Source: Piliocolobus tephrosceles
Lineage: Eukaryota > Chordata > Mammalia > Primates > Cercopithecidae
Assembly: GCF_002776525.5 (NCBI RefSeq)
Contig: NC_045436.1
Location: 100,492,272 to 100,556,271 of the forward strand
DNA length: 64,000 nucleotides
Direction of reading: 5' to 3'
Shown: positions 38,361 to 47,106 of the stretch, piece after piece
Layout of the letters: the number at the start of each line of letters is the position of its first letter
Numbering within the stretch: the first letter of the stretch is position 1
Position numbers and translations under genes: made by a program
Notes under the pieces: generated by a model
The model's input: the letters and a program-made list of their open reading frames with translations, nothing else
The model's database searches: none
Told to the model about the DNA's origin: nothing

Positions 38361-39402
38361 TTACAATTTGGCATGCTTTTGCAGTGATTGGTACTGGTTG
38401 TTCCTTTCCATGTTTAGTGCTTCCTTCAGAAGCTCTTATAAGGCCGGCCTGGTGGTGACAAAATCTCTCAGCATTTGCTTGTCTGTAAAAGATTTTATTT
38501 CTCCTTCACTTATGAAACTTAGTTTGGCTGGGTATGAAATTCTGGGTTGAGAATTCTTTTTTTTTTTTTTTTTTTTTTAAGAATGTTAAATATTGGCCCC
38601 CACTCTCTTCTGGCTTGTAGGGATTTTGCTGAGAGACCTGCTGTTAGTCTGATGGGCTTCCCTTTGTAGCAATCCGACCTTTCTTTCTGGCTGCCCTTAA
38701 CATTTTTCCCTCCATTTCAACCTTGGTGAATCTGACAATTATGTGTCTTGGGGTTGCTCTTCTTGAGGAGTATCTTTGTCGTATTCTCTGTATTTGCTGA
38801 ATTTGAATGTGGGCCTGCCTTACTAGGTTGGGGAAGTTCTCCTGGATAATATCCTGAAGAGTGTTTTCTAACTTGGCTCCATTCTCCCTGTCATTTTCAA
38901 ACGTTTACACCAAACAAACATAGATTTGGTCTTTTCACATAGTCCCATATTTCTTGGAGGCTTTGTTCATTTCTTTTTACTCTTTTTTCTCTAAACTTGT
39001 CTTCTTGCTTTATTTCATTAATTTGATCTTCAATCACTGATACCCTTTCTTCCACTTGATCGAATCGGCTATTGAAGCTTGTGTATGCACCACAAAGTTC
39101 TCATGCCACGGTTTTCAGCTCCATCAGATCATTTAAGTTCTTCTCTACACTGTTTATTCTAGTTAGCCATTCATCTAACCTTTTTAAAGATTTTTAGCTT
39201 CCTTGCGATGGGTTAGAACATCCTCCTTTAGCTCAGAGAAGTTTGTTATTACCAACCTTCTGAAGCCTGCTTCTGTCAACTTGTCAAAGTCATTCTCCAT
39301 CTAGCTTTGTTCCATTGCTGGCAAGGAGCTGCAATCCTTTGGAGGAGAAGAGGTGCTCTGGTTTTTAGAATTTTCAGCTTTTCTGCTCTGGTTTCTCCTC
39401 AT
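38361..39402 (-). pseudogene. L1 ORF1 pseudogene
   Basis: Start ATG at 39400-39402 and stop TAA at 38361-38363. The homologous N-terminus reads MRRNQSRKAENSKNQS. A T(20) expansion (plus strand, 38557-38576), stops and frameshifts break it, and only short pieces are open. Confidence 0.88.
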
Positions 39403-39983
39403 CTTTGTGGTTTTATCTACCTGTGGTCTTTGATGTTGGTGACCTACAGATGGGATTTTGGTGTGGATGTCCTTTTTGTTGATGTTGATGCTATTCCTTT
39501 CTGTTTGTTTTCCTCTAACAGTCAGGTCCCTCAGCTGCAGGTCTGTTGGAGTTTGCTGGAGGTCCACTCCAGACCCTGTTTGCCTGGGTATCACCAGCGG
39601 AGGCTGCAGAATAGCAAATATTACAGCCTGATCCTTCCTCTTGAAGCTTCATCCCAGAGGGACACCTGCCTATATGAGGTGTCTGTTGACCCCTACTGGG
39701 AGGTGTCTCCAAATTAGGCTACACAGGGGTAAGGGACTCACTTGAGGAGGCAGTCTGTCCCTTCTCAGAGCTCAAACACTGTCTTGGGAGAACTACTGCT
39801 CTCTTCAGATCTGTCAGACAGGGACATTTAAGTCTGCAGAAGTTTCTGCTGCCTTTTGTTCAGCCATGCCCTGTCCACAGAGGTGGGGTCTACAGAGGCA
39901 GCAGGCCTTGCTGAGCTGTGGTGGGTTCCACCCAGTTTTGAGCTTCCTGGCCACTTTACTTACCTGCTCAAGCCTCAGCAATC

Positions 39984-40340
39984 GTGGATGCGCCTCCCCC
40001 AACCTGGCTGCAGCCTCCCAGGGCCATCTCAGACTGCTGCGCTAGCAGTGAGCAAGGCTCCGTTGGTGTGGGACCCACTGAGCCAGGCACAGGAGCAAAT
40101 CTCCTGGTCCGCCAGTTGCTAAGACTGTGGGTAAAGTGCAGTATTTGGGCAGGAGTGTCCCATTTTTTCAGGTGCAGTCTGTTATGCCTTCCCTTGGCTA
40201 GGAAACGGAAATCCCCTGACCCCTTGCACTTCCCCGGTGATGCGATGCCCTGCCTTGCTTTGGGACCCCTCCCCCCACCCCCTGCCCTGCTTTGGCTCAC
40301 CCTCCATGGGCTGCACCCACTGTCTAACCTGATCCAATGA
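39984..40340 (+). pseudogene. ORF0-like antisense frame in the L1PA 5' UTR
   Basis: Primate L1 5' UTRs carry ORF0 on the antisense strand, driven by the L1 antisense promoter (established knowledge). Here the equivalent frame is open for 118 codons and includes ISDCCASSEQGSVGVGP. The codon at the ORF0 start position is GTG rather than ATG, so translation is doubtful. It lies in a dead element and probably has no function. Confidence 0.5.
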
Positions 40341-40441
40341 AATGAACCAGGTACCTCAATTGCAAATGCAGAAATCACCCGTCTTCTGTGTCAATCAGGC
40401 TGGGAGCTGGAGACCGGAGCTGTTCCTATTTGGCCATCTTG

Positions 40442-41201
40442 GAACAGACCTTGGCATTATTCTTATAATGAACTCACAAAAAAGACTTTGTCCCACTGCC
40501 CTTGTCATGGGAAGATAATCATGAACAATCTGTGATTAAAAACTAGTACCATATGACCCAGCCATCCCATTACTGGGTATATACCCAAAGGATTATAAAT
40601 CATGCTGCTATAAAGACACATGCCCACGTATGTTTATTGTGGCACTATTCACAATAGCAAAGACTTGGAATCAACCCAAATGTCCATCAGTGACAGACTG
40701 GATTAAGAAAATGTGGCACATACACACCATGGAATACTATGCAGCCATAAAAAAGGATGAGTTTGTGTCCTTTGTAGGGACATGGATGCAGCTGGAAACC
40801 ATCATTCTCAGCAAACTATTGCAAGAACAGAAAACCAAACACTGCATGTTCTCACTCATAGGTCAGAACTGAACAATGAGATCACTTGGACTCTGGAAGG
40901 AGAACATCACACACCGGGGCCTATCATATTGAGGGGGGAGGGGAGAGGGATTGCATTGGGAGTTATACCTGATGTAAATGATGAGTTGATGGGTGCTGAC
41001 GAGTTGATGGGTGCAGCACACCAACATGGCACAAGTATACATATGTAACAAACCTGCATGTTATGCACATGTACCCTAGAACTTAAAGTATAATAATAAT
41101 AATAAATAAATAAATAAAAAATAAATAAAAGATGAAAAAGAAATAATAATAATAATTGGTCCTACAACAACCTCTAGCTTAGGACTCCCAAATTATATGG
41201 T
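40442..41201 (-). other. candidate 5'-transduced segment of the L1PA at 34270-40441
   Basis: Between the L1 5' terminus (40441) and the right-hand duplication (41202) lie about 98 bp of non-L1 sequence, a forward L1 3' fragment, and about 50 bp of further non-L1 sequence. Because the 16-bp duplication encloses all of it, the simplest reading is that the retrotransposed RNA started upstream of the L1 promoter and carried source-locus flank. Confidence 0.6.
40540..41150 (+). mobile_element. L1PA 3'-end fragment, opposite orientation
   Basis: 5'-truncated L1: ORF2 C-terminus to the normal stop (open block 40630-40872, ending FSLIGQN), 3' UTR with a G-rich stretch at 40930-40951, and an (AATAA)n tail at 41090-41150. 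An 18-bp tandem duplication lies at 40981-41016 (atgagttgatgggtgctg / acgagttgatgggtgcag). It has no obvious target duplication of its own. Confidence 0.9.
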
Positions 41202-41217
41202 AACCACTTGTACTCTT
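41202..41217. repeat. 16-bp target-site duplication, right copy
   Basis: aaccacttgtactctt, identical to 34254-34269. Confidence 0.9.
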
Positions 41218-41249
41218 AAAGTCACTCAAATTTTTAAAAAAATTAAATG

Positions 41250-41347
41250 TGTGGAAAGAAAGAGAAAGAGAGAGAGATAGAGAAAGAGACAGAGAGGGAG
41301 AGAAGGAGAAAGAGAGAGAGAAGATTAGAGAGAGAGAGAGGAGAAAG
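41250..41347. repeat. (GA)n/(GAAA)n purine tract
   Basis: About 98 bases of nearly pure purine, mainly gaga and gaaa units. The 61-codon minus-strand frame is a Ser/Leu low-complexity artefact. Confidence 0.93.
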
Positions 41348-41739
41348 ACTGGTGAGGTGCCCAAAGCCTCTATATACTAAATTATCACAAATATCTCGGT
41401 AGACCTGGCCCCTGATATAAGATAGGGGAGGTATACTCTTTGGGAAAAGTAAAGGTCTAGTGCTCTTTACTCATTTGGACAGAGAAAAAGGGTTTCTCAG
41501 ATCAATACCCAGAAGCTGACTACAGTAGCATTACCCTGCACTAAGTCTTGGCTCAGGAAAGAGGGTGGTGAATAGAGATGCTCACAATTATAAGAGAGAA
41601 GGGTGGAGTGTGATCCAGTCTCCAAAGGTTCACACCATCACTTTCACTTTTCTTCACCAAGTACAGCCTAACCTCCAGAGAAGGAGAACAGGCTCCATCT
41701 CTTGAAGGAAGAAATATAAAAGAATTTGTGGAGATATTT
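41348..41739. other. no recognised gene or repeat
   Basis: Non-coding. The segment 41680-41740 vaguely resembles a mammalian repeat but cannot be assigned. Confidence 0.4.
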
Positions 41740-42210
41740 TAAACCCATCACAGACAAATTATGAATACAGAAATATAAGGCACATATTGAGAGAAAATAT
41801 TCACAGTACCTATATCTGACAAAGGATATATATGTTATACAAGAATAATATAACATTCTTAATATAGTACTATTTTTATTATTAAGACAATCAACTCATA
41901 AAATATAGGCCAGAGTTTTGTACAGATACTTTGCAAATAAAATGTATGAATGGCCAATTACCACAAAAAAAAGATACTTAAATGTAGTACAACTACATAC
42001 CCATCAAATGGCTAACATAATGTTCTCAATATTAAATTTTGGTACATAGATCACGCGGCCCTCTATAGATTTCCTGTGTGAGTATAGCATGATATAACCA
42101 CTTTGGAAAACATTTTAGCAGTTCCTTATGAAATAAACATATACTTACATCATGATCTAGCAGTTCCACTTCTAGGTCTTTACCAAGAGAAATCAAGACT
42201 ATGTCCACAA
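41740..42210 (+). mobile_element. L1M LINE-1 ORF2 C-terminal fragment
   Basis: Diverged forward L1: agagaaaatattcacagtac, ctgacaaaggatatatat, and gatctagcagttccacttct. No frame survives. The AluJ at 42211 interrupts or ends it. Confidence 0.6.
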
Positions 42211-42509
42211 ACCAGATGTAGTACTCATATCTGTAATCCCAACACTTTGGGAGGCTGAGATGGCAAGATCACTTGAATCCAGGAGTTCAAGACCAGCCTG
42301 GGCAACATGGCAAGACACAGTCTTTACAAAAAATAAAAAATGAGTCAGGTGTGGTGGTACACACCTGTACTCCCAGCTACTTGAGAGGCTGATGTGGGAG
42401 GATCACTTGAACCCAGGAGGCAGAGGTTGTGGTGAGCTGAGATCGTACCACTGCATTCCAGCCATGGCAACGGAGTGAGACCCTGTTTGAAAAAAAGAAA
42501 AAAGACACA
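42211..42509 (+). mobile_element. AluJ-type SINE
   Basis: Forward dimeric Alu with old substitutions (aacactttgggaggctgaga; atcacttgaatccaggag) and a tail of a/ga. Only about 30 bp separate it from the next Alu. Confidence 0.92.
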
Positions 42510-42540
42510 ATACAGTACACTTTTTTAAAATAATAAATAA

Positions 42541-42823
42541 AGCCGGGTGCAGTGGCTCAAGCCTGTAATCCCAGCACTTTGGGAGGCCGAGACGGGCGGA
42601 TCACGAGGTCAGGAGATCGAGACCATCCTGGCTAACACGGAAACCCCGTCTCTACTAAAAACTACAAAAAACTAGCCGGGCGAGGTGGCGGCACCTGTAG
42701 TCCCAGCTACGCGGGAGGCTGAGGCAGGAGAATGACGTGAACCCGGGAGGCAGAGCTTGCAGTGAGCTGAGATCCAGCCACAGCACTCCAGCCTGGGTGA
42801 CAGAGCGAGACTCTGTCTCAGAA

Positions 42824-42866
<43 letters not shown>

Positions 42867-42870
42867 ATAA
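42541..42870 (+). mobile_element. young cercopithecine AluY (AluYR-type) with (AAT)n tail
   Basis: Nearly consensus Alu with Old World monkey variants: gtggctcaagcctgtaatcc, ccgagacgggcggatcacg, aactagccgggcgaggtgg, gagctgagatccagccac. The tail has expanded to about 13 AAT units (42827-42862). Confidence 0.93.
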
Positions 42871-42904
42871 AATTCAAAAGAAGAAAAAATACATTGTTAG
42901 ATGA

Positions 42905-43311
42905 TGAGTAGGCTAAACACTCTTAGGGACACTGGTTGCAGAAGGGAGCTACCCCCTGTGGGTCTCCTCTGAGCTGTTCTCAGTAAAGCTCCTCTTTGTT
43001 TTGCTTATTCTCTACTTTTCTGCTTACCTCATTCTTCCTGGTCACAAGACAAGAACTTGGGACCTGCCAAATGGCAATGCTAAAAGAGCTATAACACAAA
43101 CAGGATTGAGACATGCCCCTTGCTAGCCACCATGTGGGTGAAGAGAAGGAGAGAAGAGCTGTGGCCCTTTGGGGATCCCAGACCTGGAGCTCCCTGAGCC
43201 AGGGCCATGACTTCATCTTTGGGGCCCTGTGGCTCTTGGTTATCTCCAAGCTTCTGGGTGCCACCATGTTCCCTGGTACCAGCTGGGGAAGCTGTTGTGG
43301 TATGCCTGGTC
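42905..43311 (+). mobile_element. ERV1-type LTR, part A (LTR12/MER52-like)
   Basis: Contains an AGTAAA polyadenylation-type signal in tctcagtaaagctcctcttt, then cctcattcttcctggtcaca and agacaagaacttgggacctg, the R/U5 organisation of this LTR group. GC-rich compared with neighbours. No proviral genes adjoin it. The family name is by recollection. Confidence 0.55.
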
Positions 43312-43387
43312 CTGCTTTTCGTGCCTACTTATCATCTAAAGTTGTATTTTTTCTTTTTTTTGAATTTCATTTTATTATTTTAAAAAA
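43312..43387. repeat. 76-bp direct repeat, copy 1
   Basis: Identical to 43880-43955 except for one base (G at 43321, A at 43889, a CpG site). Lies between two LTR-like blocks. Confidence 0.93.
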
Positions 43388-43700
43388 GTAGCCTCACAGA
43401 AAACTGGTGCCCATGCAAACACCTGGAGCTGCCTGCCCCGTGGCAGCAGTTGACATGTCTGACTGTGCAGTGACTGGACCCATGCTCACACACCCCTCAC
43501 TGCTCCACACCTGACTCGTAGTCTCCCATGGAGGTATGGGATCCGGGCTGGTAGTGTGAGCTGAGCACAGCCTGCCAGGCTGAGTGGGGAGAACAAGCCC
43601 AGCAGGCCCTAGCAACACTTGGGCAAAGATGCCACTGGCCACAGAGGTTTCCAGCCTGAAAAGCAACCCCCAAAGATCCCACAACACCTTCTCTGCTGGT
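43388..43700 (+). mobile_element. ERV1-type LTR-like sequence, part B
   Basis: GC-rich block starting gtagcctcacagaaaactgg and containing ctgactgtgcagtgactgga and gggagaacaagcccagcagg. Composition resembles part A. The relation of the two parts in one LTR is inferred. The 113-codon minus-strand frame is incidental. Confidence 0.4.
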
Positions 43701-43879
43701 TCCATTTCTTTTGACAACATACTTTTATATACCAAGTACTACAAAACCCAAATAAGCAGACAAAACCTTTTTCTTTACTGATCCTTAGACTCCCTCATAC
43801 TGTCTCCTAATATCTCTGTACTATCCTTTATCATTACTATATTAGTATACTTACCTCTCCCTCTTTACCTTGCTGTAAT

Positions 43880-43955
43880 CTGCTTTTCATGCCTACTTAT
43901 CATCTAAAGTTGTATTTTTTCTTTTTTTTGAATTTCATTTTATTATTTTAAAAAA
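43880..43955. repeat. 76-bp direct repeat, copy 2
   Basis: Second copy, offset exactly 568 bp from copy 1. It runs without break into gtgtatatttaaggtttaca, an L1-like 3' sequence, so copy 2 is probably the original position. Confidence 0.93.
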
Positions 43956-44077
43956 TTAAATTGTGTATATTTAAGGTTTACAACATGATATTATGGGATA
44001 CATATAGAAACATAGATACATATAGATAGTAAGAAATTATATTTTAAAAAATATTTAAATGTATTATCTTTATTATT

Positions 44078-44297
44078 TGAGATAGGGCCTGCTTCTGTTG
44101 CCCAGGCTGGAGCACAGTAGCACGACCACAGCTCACTGTGGTCTTGAACTCTTGGGTTCAAGTGATTCTCCTACCTCAGTCTCCTGAGTAGTTGAGACTA
44201 CAGGTGTGTGCCACCACACCCTGCCACTTTGTTTTTGTTTTGTTTTTGGTTTTGTTTTTTGTAGACAAGTTCTCACTATGTTGCCCAGGTTGGAGAA
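44078..44297 (-). mobile_element. AluJ SINE, truncated
   Basis: Reverse right monomer plus linker and the start of the left monomer, ending at tgttgcccaggttggag. Diverged. Confidence 0.85.
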
Positions 44298-46126
44298 ATT
44301 GTATTTTTAAAGGTCAATATGGCTCCATTAAACAAAAATATTTCCTCCTATGCTCATCTTCTTGCAAGTGTTGACACTATGGACCACTCCTATTGTTGAT
44401 TCTCTCTGGGCTGTTTCTCTCTTCCCATCTTATCAATGTGCTCACTGACTTACATGAATGATAAATTGCAACAATCCACATTGCTTACTTACTTGCTATA
44501 CTAATCAATATTCCCTTTTGAGTCATTCTATAGTGGTCTCCCCACCACTAATGTCTCTCTTCTCTGTCTTTCAAAGACCACCCCTTTCATGAAAACCTTG
44601 ACACCAACCATGGTGTGTGAGTCCTCATCCCTCCTTTAAAAGAATGCACTGCTAGCACTTGTACATTTTTATGGCTTTCTTTTTGTTTTTGTTTTTATAA
44701 TCTACTAAAGTGCTTATCCTCTGTTTAGTTTTTAACTGGTTCAGAGGCAGGTTATCATTCTCTTATATACGACTCTCACAGAAAACCTCATGTATCTGAG
44801 CATATGATAGGTCTATAATCTCTAACCTATACAAATATAAATACACCTTAAAACAGATGCTGTAAGGAGGCATGCTATATCTGATTTTCCCCACTTGTGA
44901 GCATGAAGGGGTGCTCAGTTGTACTGTACATGATAGTAAAATTAAGGGATATATTTATACTTGAGGCTCGGTATACTTAATGTATAATGAAATAAGAAGA
45001 ATACATTGAGAATGACTCATATCATATGGTGAGATTAAAAATATTTTATTTTACTATGGGTAGTCCTGAAGTGGTGAGCCTATATTTTAAAATTAACCAT
45101 CATATTATATGTTTCAGGTAATACATTCTCTGTCGTAGGATGTAAGGCTGAGAAAGCTATTGCTTCGGAAAAAGTTAGTCAGACCAAGACAGAAAGCCAG
45201 CAAACAAAAGACAACCCTTGACTCTTAAATTCTAAATGGATGTTAAACTCTGGGCTGAGATAAGAGCTTGAAAGAAAAGGTTTCTAAGTGTGAAAGGCCT
45301 GTAGTTTTTGAGAATAATCAGCTCAAAGTTTGTGCCCTAAAGTGTATTTTTGAAAGATTATATGATGATATGAGGCGATTTTATGACAAAAAATGAAGCA
45401 AAAATATCTCTAGTGCTGAGATGAGGAAAGAGGGCATGAGTGGTAAAGTAAGAGTTAGTCTTCGATGAGTGTTTCAGTACAAGCTACCCCCATCTCTGGG
45501 CTAAAGTCTGGGGAGTTGGGACAATAAATCAGTAAAATATCGACTATTTGAGAACAGAAGAAACTTGTGTTCTATCTGGAATTTGGGTGTGAACAGCTGC
45601 CTTAGAGTTTTCCCTGTGCTGACACCGAGCAGGACAGTAGAACTGGCTCTTCCACGGGAAGAGGCTGCACACCTAGTGTAGTTTCCACATCCCCCAAATA
45701 AACAAGGTAGGGACACGTGAATCTCTGTTCCATGAGGAGAGGTGATGACTCTGGAGCTACAGACACAACACGGTTCATGTACAATGAGTTCATTATAGGA
45801 TACAAATGACCTTCTATGATGCTAAGATGTTCCATATGCATAACTTATAATACTTGTAACTTAGGCATTTTCTTAGGGAGAAAGAAATGACTCATTCTAA
45901 ACTTTAAATGACTGAGAAGAACTGGGATTCCTTGATTATATAATCTGCCATCAGGATGAATGGCAGTATGAAGTAGAGAAGATGTTGCCTAAAAATTTTT
46001 GAAAAGCAAAATTTTTATACAACGGTATATATATGACTAAAATGTCACATGGGATAGCAGAGTATACAACAAACATTGGTCTCAGTTCATTAGTAGGCCA
46101 TCAATTAACTGAGTTGCATCCAGCAA
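44298..46126. other. no recognised gene; possible L2 remnant 44560-44850
   Basis: cctttcatgaaaaccttgac and following words vaguely match the L2 3' region. The rest is unassigned. Frames of 71-79 codons at 45501-45841 show no motif. Confidence 0.4.
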
Positions 46127-46370
46127 TTTTTTTTTTTAAGACAGAGTCTCACTCTGTCACCCAGGCTGGAGTGTAGTGGCATGATTTTGGCTCACTGCAA
46201 CCTCTGCCTCCTGGGTTCAAATGATTCTCCTGCCTCAGACACCCTAGTAGCTAGGATTACAGGCGCATGCCACCATGTCCAGCTAATTTTTGTATTTTTA
46301 GTAGAGATGAGGTTTCACTATGTTGGCCAGGCTGGTCTCGAACTCCTGACCTCAAGTGATCCACCTGCAC
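46127..46370 (-). mobile_element. AluS-type SINE, left arm of an inverted pair
   Basis: Reverse Alu starting with an 11-base T tract; lacks about the first 45 nt of the Alu 5' end at the junction near 46370. Confidence 0.92.
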
Positions 46371-46382
46371 TTGATCCCAACT

Positions 46383-46656
46383 GATCCCTGCACTTTGGGA
46401 GGCTGAGGTGGGTAGATCACTTGAGGGCAGAAGTTCAAGACCAGCCTGGCCAACATGGTGAAACCCTGTCTCTGCTAAAAATGCAAAAAATTAGCTGGGT
46501 GTGGTGGTGCACTTCAGTATCCCAGGTACTCGGGAGGCTGAGGCACGAGAATCACTTAAACTGGGGAGGTGGAGATTGCAGTGAGCCAAGATCTCACCAC
46601 TGCACTTCAACTTGGGTGACTGTGCAAGACTCTGCCATAAAATAAAATAAAATAAA
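46383..46656 (+). mobile_element. AluS-type SINE, right arm of an inverted pair
   Basis: Forward Alu starting at gatccctgcactttggga, missing roughly its first 20 nt, with an (AAAAT)n tail. Only about 12 bp separate it from the reverse Alu on its left, giving a head-to-head structure of about 250-bp arms. Confidence 0.92.
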
Positions 46657-46945
46657 CAAGTGAAATAACACAGGAGTGGAAAAGCAAATATTGTGTTCTC
46701 ACTTATAAGTGGGAGCTAACCTTTGAGGATGCAAAGGCATAAGAGTGATATAATAGACTTTCGGGACTTGGGAGGAAATGTTGGGAAGGGGATGAAGGAT
46801 AAAAGACTACACATTGGGGGGTATAGTGTACACTGCTTGGGTGACAGGTACACTAAAATCTTAGAAATCATCACTAGAGAACTTATCCATTTAAGCAAAC
46901 ACCACCTGTACCCCAAAAACTACTGAAATAAAAAAAGTAGGAGTG
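46657..46945 (+). mobile_element. L1PB/L1MA-age LINE-1 3' end
   Basis: Forward L1 3' UTR: aacacaggagtggaaaagca, acttataagtgggagctaac, gcaaaggcataagagtgata, aacaccacctgtaccccaaa and a short A tail. Same class as 16205-16512. Confidence 0.85.
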
Positions 46946-46977
46946 TAGTAAAGCATAGATTATTATAATAGGAGTGA

Positions 46978-46987
46978 NNNNNNNNNN
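46978..46987. other. assembly gap (10 N)
   Basis: Ten undetermined bases next to a purine tetranucleotide tract. The true length is unknown because short N runs are often placeholders. Confidence 0.98.
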
Positions 46988-47103
46988 AAAGAAAGAAAGA
47001 GAAAAGGGAGGGAGGGAGGGAAGGAAGGAAGACAGGAAGGAAGGAAGGAAGGAAGGAAGGAAGAAAGGAAGGAAGGGAAGGAAGGAAGGAAAGGAAAGAA
47101 GGG
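46988..47103. repeat. (GAAA)n/(GGAA)n purine microsatellite
   Basis: About 115 bases of aaag, gagg, ggaa and gaaa units. Borders the N gap; frames through it are artefacts. Confidence 0.95.
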
Positions 47104-47106
47104 ACT

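Larger units (their letters stand above)
34270..40441 (-). mobile_element. second full-length, inactivated L1PA LINE-1
   Basis: Left end is a T-rich tail then ttattacactttaagttcta; right end is tatttggccatcttggaaca, the L1 5' terminus. About 6.17 kb. 3' UTR 34270-34492, ORF2 34493-38297, ORF1 38361-39402, 5' UTR 39403-40441. An A-rich linker corresponding to T(20) at 38557-38576 lies inside ORF1. The target duplication does not abut the 5' end but lies 760 bp beyond it. Confidence 0.93.
34215..41240 (+). mobile_element. short old L1 3' terminus, split by the L1PA insertion
   Basis: 34215-34269 (tcattcatgtaaccaaaaac) plus 41218-41240 (aaagtcactcaaattttt) joined across the duplication resembles a forward L1M/L1PB 3' terminus with its A-rich tail. 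Only about 80 bp, so weakly supported. Confidence 0.4.

Noticed and set aside
39307..39717. 136-codon plus-strand frame
   Set aside because: Antisense to L1 ORF1/5' UTR of a dead element; no independent coding signal.
34270..41150. Twin-priming inversion as the explanation for minus L1 followed by plus L1 3' fragment
   Set aside because: Twin priming inverts a 5' part that lacks a tail. Here the minus part has its own 3' UTR and poly(T) beside the left duplication, and the endonuclease site polarity fits a minus-strand insertion.
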